From Virgibacillus necropolis (lineage in GTDB: Bacteria; Bacillota; Bacilli; Bacillales; Amphibacillaceae), in assembly GCF_002224365.1 (NCBI RefSeq), contig NZ_CP022437.1, forward strand, positions 3,472,001 to 3,536,000: 64,000 bases of DNA, written 5' to 3'. The position numbers and the translations under genes were made by a program. Below the pieces are notes generated by a model. The model was given only the letters and a program-made list of their open reading frames with translations. It was not told the origin of the DNA and did not search any database. Shown one piece after another: positions 18,196-28,020 of this stretch; position 1 is the stretch's first letter, and each line of letters opens with the position of its first letter.

Positions 18196-18963
18196 TTAAT
18201 TTACAGAAAGCGGAGCAATTTTAACACCTATGCCTTCAAGCCTTTCTTTAATAATTCTAATCATGTCTAACGCGGTTGGTGTGTCACCATGCACACAAAT
18301 TGACTCTCCATCAACCTCTATTTCCTCTCCATTAATTGTAGTGATCTTTTTTTCCGTCACCATTTTTATAACTCTTTTCGCGACTTTTTCGGGATCACTA
18401 ATAACAGCACCTTCGTACTTTCTAGACACTAAGGAAATGTCATCATTATATGCCCTGTCAGCAAACAACTCTAAAACAAACGGTAAGCCCTTGTCTTTTG
18501 CAACAAGATGTAATTGTGAATTAGGCTTAACTAAAATAGGTAAATTTTTATCAACTGCACGTATAGCATCTACTATGTTTACCGCCATTTCTTTATTTTT
18601 GTCTGCCATATTATTCATATTACCATGTGGTTTCACATGTCGTAATTCAACATCGTGTTTCTGACAAAACATGTAAAGAGCTCCAATTTGATAGATAATA
18701 GAATTCATCAAATCTTCCCTACCTACATCGATATTACGACGTCCGAATCCATGCAGGTCAAGGAAACCCGGGTGTGCTCCAACACCTACACCATATTTTT
18801 TTGCCATGGCCACTGTATGGTTCATTATATTATGATCTCCTCCGTGAAACCCGCACGCAATATTCACTGAGGAAATTAATTTAATAACGTCATCGTCATA
18901 TCCAAGCTTGTAAACCCCAAAACTTTCACCCATATCGCAATTCAAATCAATTGTTGTTCTCAA
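18196..18963 (-). CDS. pxpA: 5-oxoprolinase subunit A (LamB/YcsF family)
   Basis: PxpA (255 aa), part of the ATP-dependent 5-oxoprolinase PxpABC that converts 5-oxoproline to glutamate. Family motifs: IDLNCDMGESFG at the N-terminus, NIACGFHGGDHNIM, GAHPGFLDLHGFGRR, and VCVHGD-like SICVHGDTPTAL near the C-terminus. Start is TTG at 18963 with AAGGAGGGTG. It is the last gene of the pxpB-pxpC-pxpA operon, 17 bases after pxpC. Confidence 0.93.
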   Translation of the reverse strand: MRTTIDLNCDMGESFGVYKLGYDDDVIKLISSVNIACGFHGGDHNIMNHTVAMAKKYGVGVGAHPGFLDLHGFGRRNIDVGREDLMNSIIYQIGALYMFCQKHDVELRHVKPHGNMNNMADKNKEMAVNIVDAIRAVDKNLPILVKPNSQLHLVAKDKGLPFVLELFADRAYNDDISLVSRKYEGAVISDPEKVAKRVIKMVTEKKITTINGEEIEVDGESICVHGDTPTALDMIRIIKERLEGIGVKIAPLSVN

Positions 18964-18980
18964 TCTTCACCCTCCTTGTT

Positions 18981-19976
18981 TTAACTATAGGAATGCATTT
19001 TTAGTACAGAAAATTTTCTTTCTCTTTCCTTTAATAATCTATGTGCTTCTTCCACTGTGACTTTTTCAAACGTTATATGATCACCCGGCTTAACCTGTGC
19101 CGTTTTTGGTAGATCTACGCTAATTACCCCCCCTATTTTTGTATACCCCCCTATGCTTTGCCTTCCTACTAAAAAGATAATTGGTTGACCATTTTTAGGA
19201 ACTTGAATTGCTCCAAAAAAAATCCCTTCAGATACAATATCAGCTCCCTTAGTATGGTTTAGTATTGGTCCTTCAAGACGACAACCCATTCGATCTAGAT
19301 CCTTTGTCACCTTATATTTTGAAGAAAAAAAGGTGTCTATCGCTTCCTGTTCAAATGCTTCTTCTTGAGGGCCAAGTATAACTCTTAGATTTACTGAATT
19401 GGTGTAAGAAGGAATTAATTCCTTAGGAAGACGACGTTTAATTATTCGGAAATTATTTGTTGGTTGCTTCCCTACTTGAATTACATCTCCCTTTTTTAAG
19501 GGTCTCCCATCTATTCCACCTATTTTGCCGACTGTATCGGTGGATCTGCTTCCCAATACTTTTGGAACATAAATTCCACCAGCAACCCCTAAATATGCCC
19601 GGCAACCAGAATTACATCCAGTAAACCGGATTATATCCCCCTCGTTTACCTTTATAGTCTTCCACGACTGAACGGGTGAACCATTTATTGTAAAATTCAA
19701 ATCGCCCCCTGTGACTACAATAAATCCATTTTTTAGTGTTAATAATTTCAATCCCATTAATGTCACTTCTAATACCGCGGAAGATTCGGGGTTCCCAACT
19801 AAAATATTTGCTAATCTATGGGAATAATGATCAGCTGACCCAGACACGGCCAACCCATATTTTTGGTAACCTGATCTTCCAAGATCCTGAATAGTTGTAA
19901 ATAATCCGGGATTTAATACTTCAAAAATAGTAACCCCCCCTTTTTCTAGAAGAACTTTACTTAATTTTAATTTCAT
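18981..19976 (-). CDS. pxpC: 5-oxoprolinase subunit C (biotin-dependent carboxyltransferase-like)
   Basis: PxpC/KipA-type subunit (up to 331 aa). It shows FEVLNPGLFTTIQDLGRSGYQKYG near the N-terminus, then SGSADHYSHRLAN, AYLGVAGGIYVPKVLGSRST and QSIGGYTKIG. The ATG at 19976 overlaps the end of pxpB by 20 bases without a clear ribosome site. The conserved domain only begins about 17 codons later, right after an AAAGGGGGGG stretch where no normal start codon exists. Translation is therefore probably coupled to pxpB, and the exact start is uncertain. Confidence 0.9.
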   Translation of the reverse strand: MKLKLSKVLLEKGGVTIFEVLNPGLFTTIQDLGRSGYQKYGLAVSGSADHYSHRLANILVGNPESSAVLEVTLMGLKLLTLKNGFIVVTGGDLNFTINGSPVQSWKTIKVNEGDIIRFTGCNSGCRAYLGVAGGIYVPKVLGSRSTDTVGKIGGIDGRPLKKGDVIQVGKQPTNNFRIIKRRLPKELIPSYTNSVNLRVILGPQEEAFEQEAIDTFFSSKYKVTKDLDRMGCRLEGPILNHTKGADIVSEGIFFGAIQVPKNGQPIIFLVGRQSIGGYTKIGGVISVDLPKTAQVKPGDHITFEKVTVEEAHRLLKERERKFSVLKMHSYS

Positions 19977-20694
19977 TTATCGTTGGCTTATAGGTCCCCT
20001 TCATCACCTGTTCTTTAATCCCATTAAATTCATTAATATCAATATTGTTAAACCTAACATTGTCCCCAGATTTAAACAGAAATGGTTGATCCGATTTAGC
20101 ATCGTACAGTTGGATCGGTGTTTGACCTATTAATCTCCATCCACCAGGACTCTCAACCGGATAAATTCCAGTTTGATTATTTGCTATTCCTACACTTCCC
20201 GGTGGAATTGAAATACGGGGACTTTCCAAACGGGGTGTTGCAATTTCAGGTGACATTCCACCAAGAAATGGGTAGCCTGGTGTAAATCCTATAAAATATA
20301 CTAAATAATTAGCACTGGAATGAATATCAATCACTTCTTCTATTGATAAATTGTTATAACTTGACACACTTTCTATATCAGGACCATGTTCCCCCCCGTA
20401 AAGAACAGGTATCTCTATGTGCCTGCTAGTGTGGTTTTCACCATTCTCAGCTTCTCCTTTTAATCCTTCAAGCTTTGTTATAGCTTCTTTAAAAGATAAC
20501 TCCAAAGGATTGTATTCTATGAGTATAGACCGATATCCAATAATAGTTTCATTAAAGTGTTTTTCAGAATCAGATTCAATTAAATTAGACAAATTTGTTA
20601 GAATAGCATTTGTTTCTTTATTAATTTCAAGATCAAATTCCATTAGTATTGATGAGTCACCTGCACTCCTATATTTGATGTTCGTTTTAATCAC
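19957..20694 (-). CDS. pxpB: 5-oxoprolinase subunit B (KipI family)
   Basis: PxpB/KipI-type subunit (about 245 aa), carrying the cyclophilin-like domain. Motifs: YRSAGDSSILMEF at the N-terminus, VYFIGFTPGYPFLGGM, and SVGIANNQTGIYPVESPGGWRLIGQTP. In B. subtilis KipI also inhibits kinase KinA. The only usual start in frame is a GTG at 20694 lying within the AAGGGGTGATT ribosome-site-like sequence, so initiation is unusual. It is first in the operon. Confidence 0.9.
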   Translation of the reverse strand: MIKTNIKYRSAGDSSILMEFDLEINKETNAILTNLSNLIESDSEKHFNETIIGYRSILIEYNPLELSFKEAITKLEGLKGEAENGENHTSRHIEIPVLYGGEHGPDIESVSSYNNLSIEEVIDIHSSANYLVYFIGFTPGYPFLGGMSPEIATPRLESPRISIPPGSVGIANNQTGIYPVESPGGWRLIGQTPIQLYDAKSDQPFLFKSGDNVRFNNIDINEFNGIKEQVMKGTYKPTINEIKIK

Positions 20695-20966
20695 CCCTTA
20701 AATCATGAATAGTGGATTGGTGTATGAAGTGCCTATCTTCGCTTGTTTAAAAAATGAGTCACCCGTGTTAGTTTTTCATTTGATTAGAATTTGGTTCAAT
20801 AGAAGAATAGAAAACATCCTTTCCTTGGTTGGTATAGTTACGCATAGATGTTTTTTAATACGTTTAAATACAGCCTTGATAGTTTACTAGGTATTTAAAA
20901 AATCGTAGTTTCAATGACTAGAATGTTTTCCTCAACTAGTCAAACCAAGCTCAACTTAAAACAAAT
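20695..20966. other. AT-rich gap upstream of pxpB
   Basis: About 270 bases with no supported gene; it should hold the promoter of the minus-strand pxpBCA operon. The short plus-strand open frames have no ribosome site. Confidence 0.4.
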
Positions 20967-20995
20967 ATGGATTATATTTTTGTAATATAATCCAT
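20967..20995. terminator. Terminator of the SDR gene
   Basis: Stem ATGGATTATAT / ATATAATCCAT around a short T-rich loop, 32 bases after the SDR stop, with ATTTGTTTT following on the minus strand. Confidence 0.65.
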
Positions 20996-21027
20996 GTTTA
21001 TTACCGAGAGAGTCCATCTTTAAGAAA

Positions 21028-21816
21028 TCAATCAAACATTAACGGGCGTGCTATCTTATTGATAGCGGCACCGTCAACCACTAATGACTGACCACTGACA
21101 TACACTGACTCATCAGAGGCAAAGAATAAACAAGCATTTGCGATATCTTCCACTGTTCCAATTCGACCCATTGGCTGAAAATCGAGCGCCTGTTCATATG
21201 CTTTATCGGGATCAGGCAAGCTGGAAAATGTCTGGCGTTCAAGCGGTGTATCAACCATGCTTGGGCAAACTGCATTCACTCTTATTTTATGCGGACCTTC
21301 GTCCAAAGCCATCTGTCTTGTTAAGGCAAGCAGACCTCCTTTGGCAGCTGGATATGACGCAAAGCGAGTAATTGTTTTATCCGCATGCCACGAACCGATA
21401 TTGATAACCGAGCCGCCACCGCGCTTGGTGATTTCTGGCAGTGTATATTTTGAACAAAGAAACGGACCTGTTAAATTAACACCGATGACCTTTTGCCATT
21501 CTTCAAGCGATGTATCTACTACAGATTTACGAACAGCAATCGCAGCATTATTTACCAAAATATCAATACCATCAAAATGTTTTACCGCTACTTGAACCAT
21601 TTCTTTTACACTTTGTTCGTCGCTAACATCCGTTTTTACAAAGACCGCCTCGACTCCAGAAGACATTAAATCATCTGAAACCTTTGATCCGGTTTCTTCA
21701 TTAATTTCGGCAATAACAATTTTTGCGCCTTCCCGGCCAAATGTTTTTGCAATTTCTTCACCAATACCCTGACCTGATCCGGTCACAATCGCTACTTTGT
21801 CTTTTAATCTCATCAT
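21028..21816 (-). CDS. Short-chain dehydrogenase/reductase
   Basis: Classical SDR (262 aa) of the 3-oxoacyl-ACP reductase/glucose dehydrogenase-like type, using NAD(P)H. Rossmann motif TGSGQGIG (residues about 11-18), NNAA, catalytic Ser in INIGSWHADK, and YPAAKGG (catalytic Tyr and Lys). The end VSGQSLVVDGA is typical. The substrate is not predictable. The neighbouring pxp genes have their own direction and gap, so a functional link is only a guess. Confidence 0.88.
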   Translation of the reverse strand: MMRLKDKVAIVTGSGQGIGEEIAKTFGREGAKIVIAEINEETGSKVSDDLMSSGVEAVFVKTDVSDEQSVKEMVQVAVKHFDGIDILVNNAAIAVRKSVVDTSLEEWQKVIGVNLTGPFLCSKYTLPEITKRGGGSVINIGSWHADKTITRFASYPAAKGGLLALTRQMALDEGPHKIRVNAVCPSMVDTPLERQTFSSLPDPDKAYEQALDFQPMGRIGTVEDIANACLFFASDESVYVSGQSLVVDGAAINKIARPLMFD

Positions 21817-21889
21817 TTCCTCAACCTTTCTTAAAATTTTTATGTTTGTATGTAATAGGGGTATTCAAAAGTAATAAAAGAATTCAGAG

Positions 21890-22443
21890 TCAATCTTTAA
21901 AAATATTCGTTAAGTCAACACGAAAACCATTAAGGAATTTGGAAGTAATTTCTCCTATATCTGTTTTCATGTCATGCTGTTCAAACATTGTTTCATCATT
22001 TAATGCGTATACCGTTATCGTGTTTAGCATTGGATTCACAATCCAATACTCCTTGACACCATAATTCATATAAAGATTTAGCTTCGTAATCAAATCATGC
22101 GATTGGTTAGAGGGGCTTAAAATTTCTACAACTAGATTTGGAACGCATCTGTAAAACCGCTTTCATCACAAATGATGCTAATATCTGGTATAACAATTTT
22201 TGTACCTTCTATCATCTCGTCTTTCAATTCAATGTCATATGGCGCTGGTAATACCTCACAAGACTTTCCATCAAGGAAATTTCCAAATTTAATCTGCAAT
22301 TTGCTGGATATACGTTGATGCTTTGTCGATGGTGATGGTGACATGTAAACAGTCCCGTCGATATATTCCAGTAATGCATCGCTATTTTCACGAATTTGAA
22401 AGTACTCATCAATTGAAATAGAATCATTACGATAGTGATTCAT
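21890..22443 (-). pseudogene. Uma2-family (DUF820) nuclease-like gene, frameshifted
   Basis: The first part (22443 to about 22136) gives MNHYRNDSISIDEYFQIREN...YDIEL...IVIPDISIICDESGFTDA, typical of Uma2 proteins. It then shifts frame into a premature TAG. The second frame continues without a gap: VPNLVVEILSPSNQSHDL, then KLNLYMNYGVKEYWIV, the catalytic E-xn-K part of the PD-(D/E)xK fold, ending at 21890. A one-base loss (or two-base gain) near 22135-22145 explains it. Good ribosome site GAGGGGG before the ATG. Likely decayed unless the shift is a sequencing error. Confidence 0.8.
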
Positions 22444-22736
22444 TTCATTACCCCCTCTCTAAAATCGTTAGCCTTATATTACCATGCTTTCCACAAAAAA
22501 GGAGGAAATGATACTAAACCAACCATAAATTCCACTGTCTTGAGTAAGAATTATTTTATGAATGGTTCTTTAGCGTGGACATATCTGAAGTCAACTTTGA
22601 AGCAAAGTTCCTTACAATTGTTGTATTACTCTTTATTGATTTCAATCTTCATTGCCTTGATGTAGCGCTTTTCCCTTTCTCCTAGATCATAAACTAGCAT
22701 TCATACTCTAGCGTATTCAACAATATTAAAATTTTC
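22444..22736. other. Gap upstream of orphan T-box copy
   Basis: No supported gene. The part near 22645-22675 (TCTTCATTGCCTTGATG...CTTTTCCCTTTCTCC) resembles 25310-25345 upstream of the trpS leader, so the duplication may extend beyond the leader itself. Confidence 0.4.
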
Positions 22737-22765
22737 TTGCATTTAAACCAAAGAATTTATATAAT
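22737..22765 (+). promoter_or_regulatory. Sigma-A-type promoter of the orphan T-box copy
   Basis: TTGCAT (22737-22742), 17-base spacer, TATAAT (22760-22765). It is nearly identical to the trpS promoter at 25391-25419, and points into the 3' end of the minus-strand M20 gene. Confidence 0.6.
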
Positions 22766-22769
22766 AATA

Positions 22770-22912
22770 AAAAGTCAATATCGTAGCAATGAAAAAGGCG
22801 GAGTACAATTGTCCAGAGAGCTTGGGGTTGATATGAACAAATATCAACGTTAATTGGAACTGGACTTTGGGGCTAGTCGAGAATTTAAAGTGATCTGACT
22901 GTCTAACAGTAA
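22770..22912 (+). ncRNA. Orphan, truncated tryptophan T-box leader
   Basis: Aligns along its length with the trpS leader: AAGTCAATA, GCAATGAAAAAGGCGgAGTACAATT, AGAGAGCTTG, a loop TTGG-A with the UGG specifier (22855-22857), TGGACTTTGGGGC, and AAAGTGATCTGACTGTCTAACAGTA. The GGTTGGTG element has changed to GGTTGATA. The similarity stops before the T-box proper (no AGGGTGGCACCGCGG), and no terminator/antiterminator pair follows. It ends about 40 bases before the M20 stop, antisense to it. Confidence 0.75.
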
Positions 22913-22953
22913 AATCACTAATAAAACTAGCCCGGACCAATGCTTTCATAATA

Positions 22954-24159
22954 CTAAGCTTCCTTATCATCAAGATCCATTGCTAGATAACTACAAGCAA
23001 CATGCCCCACTGATTTTGCTGCAACTAAAATCGCATCCTCGTCAATATCGAATTTTGGGTGGTGATTAAAATAAGGCTCTTCTACACCTTTGGGAGTGCA
23101 GCCAATAAAGAAATAAGAACCAGGAATTTTCTCCAGATAGTATGCAAAATCATCTGATGGTGCCATCCTAGGAAATTCTTTAACCTCCGTAATGTCTTTA
23201 TCCTTAACCCCTTTCAACACATCTGCGACAAATGCAGTCAATTCAGGATCATTATATAACGTTGGATAATCAGGTGTATATGTAAGTTCGCAGGTTACAC
23301 CAAATAATTCTTCTAATCCGTTTACCAACCGGTGAAACTCTTTATCGATAACCGCTTGCGTTTCATCATTTGAGTAACGTATATCACCTTCAAGTTCAAT
23401 ACTGTCTTTAATAACGTTAAAACTACCTTTTCCATCAAATGAACCGACCGTTACTACACCAGCAGCAAGCGGGTCTACCCTACGACTAATAACCGTTTGC
23501 ACTGTGGTAACAAAATAGGAACCTGCAACAATAGCGTCATTCGCTTTATGAGGGGATGATCCATGCCCACCACTTGCCTGAATCCGCAATTTAAAATAGG
23601 TACGTCCATTAAAAGAATACCCACTGTGATAACCTACTGTTCCTGTTTGCGCCATTGGCAAAACATGAATACCAAAAATTGCTTCTAAGTCATCAAGTTT
23701 CCCTGAATCCACAATGCTTTTTGCACCACCAGGAGGTTGCTCCTCTGCATGTTGGTGAATAACTTTAATGGTTCCTGTGATTTTATCCTTTAATTGAATG
23801 AGACAGTCGGCCAAAATTAACAAATATGCTGTATGGGCATCATGTCCACAGGCATGCATCACACCTTCATTGCTTGATTTAAACGAAACATTCGCTTCTT
23901 CTTTGATTGGCAAAGCATCAAAATCAGCACGTAGACCAATTGTTTTACCTGGTGATGCCCCTTTTATCGTTACAATAATTCCATGTCCGTTTCCTACGTT
24001 CGTTTCTACGTCAACATCTTTCCCTTTGTAAAAATCGGCAATATATGCTGCTGTTTTTTCCTCTTTAAAAGAAAGCTCGGGATGTTCATGTAAGTAGCGG
24101 CGAATTTCAATCATTTCATCTTCCCGTTCTTCTAGCATTTGCATTAGTTCGTTTCTCAT
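22954..24159 (-). CDS. M20-family amidohydrolase / N-acyl-amino acid deacylase
   Basis: Metallopeptidase-family M20D amidohydrolase (401 aa). Metal-binding motifs: MHACGHDAHT (Cys and His ligands), IHQHAEEQPPGGAK (the Glu-Glu pair), and the late ligand in NHHPKFD. A dimerisation insert lies between about residues 185 and 300 (ASGGHGSSPHKANDAI). Such enzymes remove acyl groups from amino acids or peptides; the substrate here is not predictable. AAAAGGAG precedes the ATG. Confidence 0.9.
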   Translation of the reverse strand: MRNELMQMLEEREDEMIEIRRYLHEHPELSFKEEKTAAYIADFYKGKDVDVETNVGNGHGIIVTIKGASPGKTIGLRADFDALPIKEEANVSFKSSNEGVMHACGHDAHTAYLLILADCLIQLKDKITGTIKVIHQHAEEQPPGGAKSIVDSGKLDDLEAIFGIHVLPMAQTGTVGYHSGYSFNGRTYFKLRIQASGGHGSSPHKANDAIVAGSYFVTTVQTVISRRVDPLAAGVVTVGSFDGKGSFNVIKDSIELEGDIRYSNDETQAVIDKEFHRLVNGLEELFGVTCELTYTPDYPTLYNDPELTAFVADVLKGVKDKDITEVKEFPRMAPSDDFAYYLEKIPGSYFFIGCTPKGVEEPYFNHHPKFDIDEDAILVAAKSVGHVACSYLAMDLDDKEA

Positions 24160-24389
24160 TAAAAAAGACTCCTTTTAGTTTGAACAGTCACTGTAGATAT
24201 TTTTTAATAAATTCACCTATAACCTAATGATAGCATTCCCGATTGAAATGCAGTGTAACCTATATTAACAAACAAAAGCGGTTACTTATAAATCGGTTAA
24301 AATGACGTATTCTTACAATACTAGTGATTTGGGTTAGCTCCTCGGAGCGGTTTTTCTTACTTTAACGACCGTCTTATTTCACTATTTAA

Positions 24390-25256
24390 ATTCTGGAATT
24401 ATTAAACAAGCGAAAGGAATTTTCTCGCAAGGAAAGGTATCACTATTTTAATCTGAAAAAGGGCTATGAAGGAGAGGTTCTATTTGATGAATTAACAGAA
24501 AAACTTCAATGTGAATGTCTCATATTAAATGATTTGTTACTAGAAGTAAATAATACTTACTTCCAAATTGATTCCCTCATTATTATGCAGAGAAAATTTC
24601 ACCTTTATGAAGTAAAAAACTATGAAGGTGACTTTTATTACGAATCTGATAAGCTGTACAAGAAACCTAAAATGGAAGTTATTAATCCACTGCACCAATT
24701 AAGCAGATGCGAATCCTTACTACGTCAATTACTCCACAGTCATGGATTCAACCCTCAAATTGTTGCTTCGGTTGTTTTTATTAACCCCCAATTCACCTTA
24801 TACCAAGCCCCTATAGATAAACCAATTATTTTTCCAACCCAATTAATTCAGCACATGGAAAACGTAAATGAAATAACTTCAAAATTAACGGAAAAACATA
24901 AAAAAGTCGCGGATCAATTATTATCGTTGAATATCACCGATTCACCACATAAAAAAATACCTCCCTATTATTATGACAAGCTGCAAAAGGGGGTTACCTG
25001 TCCACAATGCCATTCATTTGCAATAACTGTTGCAAAAAGAATATGTATTTGTAACGATTGCGGGTCTAAAGAATCGGTTACAAACGCTGTATTAAGAACT
25101 GTTAATGAATTTCAGATCCTATTCCCTAACGAAAAAATTACGACCAACATCATTCATGATTGGTGCCAAGTAGTACAGTCCATACAAAGGATTAGAAAGA
25201 TTCTAGTCAGTAATTTTAAAATTGTAGGTGCTCATCAGTGGGCATACTATATATAA
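24390..25256 (+). pseudogene. NERD-domain protein with zinc ribbon, broken 5' end
   Basis: NERD (nuclease-related) domain: LKKGYEGEVLFDELTEKL, LLEVNNTYFQIDSLII, YEVKNYEGDFYYES, then a C-terminal zinc ribbon CPQC...CICNDCG. The domain begins in frame upstream of the first usable start (TTG 24534), which would remove the GYEGE segment. Upstream the same frame still reads like a family N-terminus (RPSYFTI-stop-ILELLNKRKEF), but TAA codons stand at 24363-24365 and 24387-24389 and there is no ATG. Either the gene is dead or it starts at a rare codon. Sequencing error cannot be excluded. Confidence 0.7.
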
Positions 25257-25390
25257 ATCGTATCCTTTAGTCCTTCACAATTTTGTTGAAGGGCTATTTT
25301 TCATTTCGACCTTCATTACCTTGATGAAGCTCTCTTCCCTTGCTTCTCAATCCTATTTTAATCTTCATTGCCTAAATTCAAGTTTTCTTC

Positions 25391-25419
25391 TTGCATTTCA
25401 ACCAAAGGATTTATATAAT
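25391..25419 (+). promoter_or_regulatory. trpS promoter
   Basis: TTGCAT, 17-base spacer, TATAAT, directly upstream of the T-box leader. Confidence 0.75.
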
Positions 25420-25426
25420 AATAAAA

Positions 25427-26674
<1,248 letters not shown>

Positions 26675-26678
26675 AAGA

Positions 26679-26713
26679 AGCCAGTACGGAATTTTATCTA
26701 TTCCGTACTGGCT
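26679..26713 (+). terminator. trpS terminator
   Basis: GCCAGTACGGAA / TTCCGTACTGGC, 12-bp perfect stem, followed by TCTTTGATTG, five bases after the stop codon. Confidence 0.85.
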
Positions 26714-26811
26714 CTTTGATTGTTTTGAGATTCTGAAATAAAGAATTGTAGATATCAGCGCGCACCCACAATATCAACACTCTTCCCAAGATCAACTATC
26801 ACAACACAATG

Positions 26812-27573
26812 CTAATTCTGTTTTGATGGTTTTCCTTCTTGTACTTGTTCAAGTTCCCATAATCTTTCGAGAAATGGCTGACCTTTGATTAACTTTCTGC
26901 ATAAATTCTCATGTTCTGTGCTCCAGCCTTGTTTCACACCGTCATAGAGAACCTGCCATACTTTTCTTGGATCCATAAAACGAATATACCCGTATTTTTT
27001 TGGGTCCCATTCTGTCAGCCAATAGCGTAACTCTTCATGGTTATTGGTGGTCTGTAATTGATCAAGTGCCATCATTAACAAATGCTTTAGCTGGCGTTCT
27101 CTTCGAGTCAATCCATAAATTAAATCTGGTTCCATAGAAAGAATGTGATACTCTTTTTCTTTCATTTTTTCATCTAACTTAAAGTTTTGTGGCTTTATAC
27201 CTGCAATCATGTCAAATACTTGTTGTTCCTGTCTTGGGATTAATCTACTTTTTCGAATTGGGATTTCATAGCCGACTGTATCAAAAGCAATGATATCATT
27301 TCCATCTGTTACGACACATGCATAATCTAACACGATACGTTCTTGTCCTTTTCGAATATACGCACGTTTACATATAAGGTCTAGTAAAGCTTTCGGGAGG
27401 TCATGCATATTATTCTCAATGTACCTGAATAGATCTGTATTTATGTATAGTAATGGCACTTGGTCTAACAATTCAATTCCGTCCTCTTTACGCCATTCAT
27501 GGAAAAAACAAACACTGTAACCATTCTCTTCGCCTTCGAACCAGTTAACCCAAACATCATGTAAATATAACAT
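26812..27573 (-). CDS. yjbA: YjbA-family protein (UPF0736, DUF3603)
   Basis: Conserved Bacillaceae protein of unknown function (253 aa). Recognised from [19 protein letters not shown], the FHEWRK segment and the [17 protein letters not shown] region, plus its position beside trpS as in B. subtilis. It has no membrane segment or known catalytic motif, and is probably cytoplasmic. GTGAGG precedes the ATG. Confidence 0.85.
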   Translation of the reverse strand: MLYLHDVWVNWFEGEENGYSVCFFHEWRKEDGIELLDQVPLLYINTDLFRYIENNMHDLPKALLDLICKRAYIRKGQERIVLDYACVVTDGNDIIAFDTVGYEIPIRKSRLIPRQEQQVFDMIAGIKPQNFKLDEKMKEKEYHILSMEPDLIYGLTRRERQLKHLLMMALDQLQTTNNHEELRYWLTEWDPKKYGYIRFMDPRKVWQVLYDGVKQGWSTEHENLCRKLIKGQPFLERLWELEQVQEGKPSKQN

Positions 27574-27659
27574 TGAAAAACCTCACTTTGTATGCTACCT
27601 TTTAAAATACATTATGACCAGGATGCTTGAAAAGTATTCGATTGTTTCGTACATTTTTC

Positions 27660-27866
27660 CTATTTGTAAGGATAGCTATATAAAGCAATTATCATTAAAA
27701 TAAAACCAATTGGTAAAAAGTAACACTCCGGTCTTCCCTTAATATAACTAAAGAAATCCGTCCAGGCTAACCCTGCCGGTATAAAATTCATATAGGTAAT
27801 AACAACAACCCCACCCGCAACAGCTAGTCCAAATCCCAGTAAAAATAAAAAGATTCTAAACATCAT
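27660..27866 (-). CDS. Small two-helix membrane protein, 68 aa
   Basis: Not recognised. MMFRIFLFLLGFGLAVAGGVVVI forms one membrane helix, and a second runs through YFLPIGFILMIIALYSY; a polar loop GRPECY lies between. Start at the ATG pair following AGGTGGGG; the longer GTG start at 27878 lies inside the ribosome site. It sits between fabF and yjbA. Length and context suggest a genuine conserved small protein. Confidence 0.7.
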   Translation of the reverse strand: MMFRIFLFLLGFGLAVAGGVVVITYMNFIPAGLAWTDFFSYIKGRPECYFLPIGFILMIIALYSYPYK

Positions 27867-27979
27867 CTTTTTCCCCACCTATACTTGTCCATTTTTTCTA
27901 TACTATATGTGAAACTACTATAAAAAATGAATAATAGAACAAGATAGAGTTAATTTATCGCAGTTTGATTTATGGACGT

Positions 27980-28012
27980 AAAAAAAGGCCACCCATTCGA
28001 GGTTAGCCTTTT
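27980..28012 (-). terminator. fabH-fabF terminator
   Basis: AAAAGGCTAACC ... GGGTGGCCTT followed by seven T on the minus strand, directly after the fabF stop. Confidence 0.85.
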
Positions 28013-28020
28013 ACTAGTTT

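Noticed and set aside
22435-22665. Plus-strand frame of 76 codons
   Set aside because: Starts inside the Uma2 pseudogene on the other strand, no ribosome site, no coding pattern.
22870-22931. GGGCTAGT...ACTAGCCC hairpin as terminator of the M20 gene
   Set aside because: The pairing is real, with an inner AGTGAT/ATCACT stem, but no T-run follows on the minus strand and part of it is T-box-derived; left unassigned.
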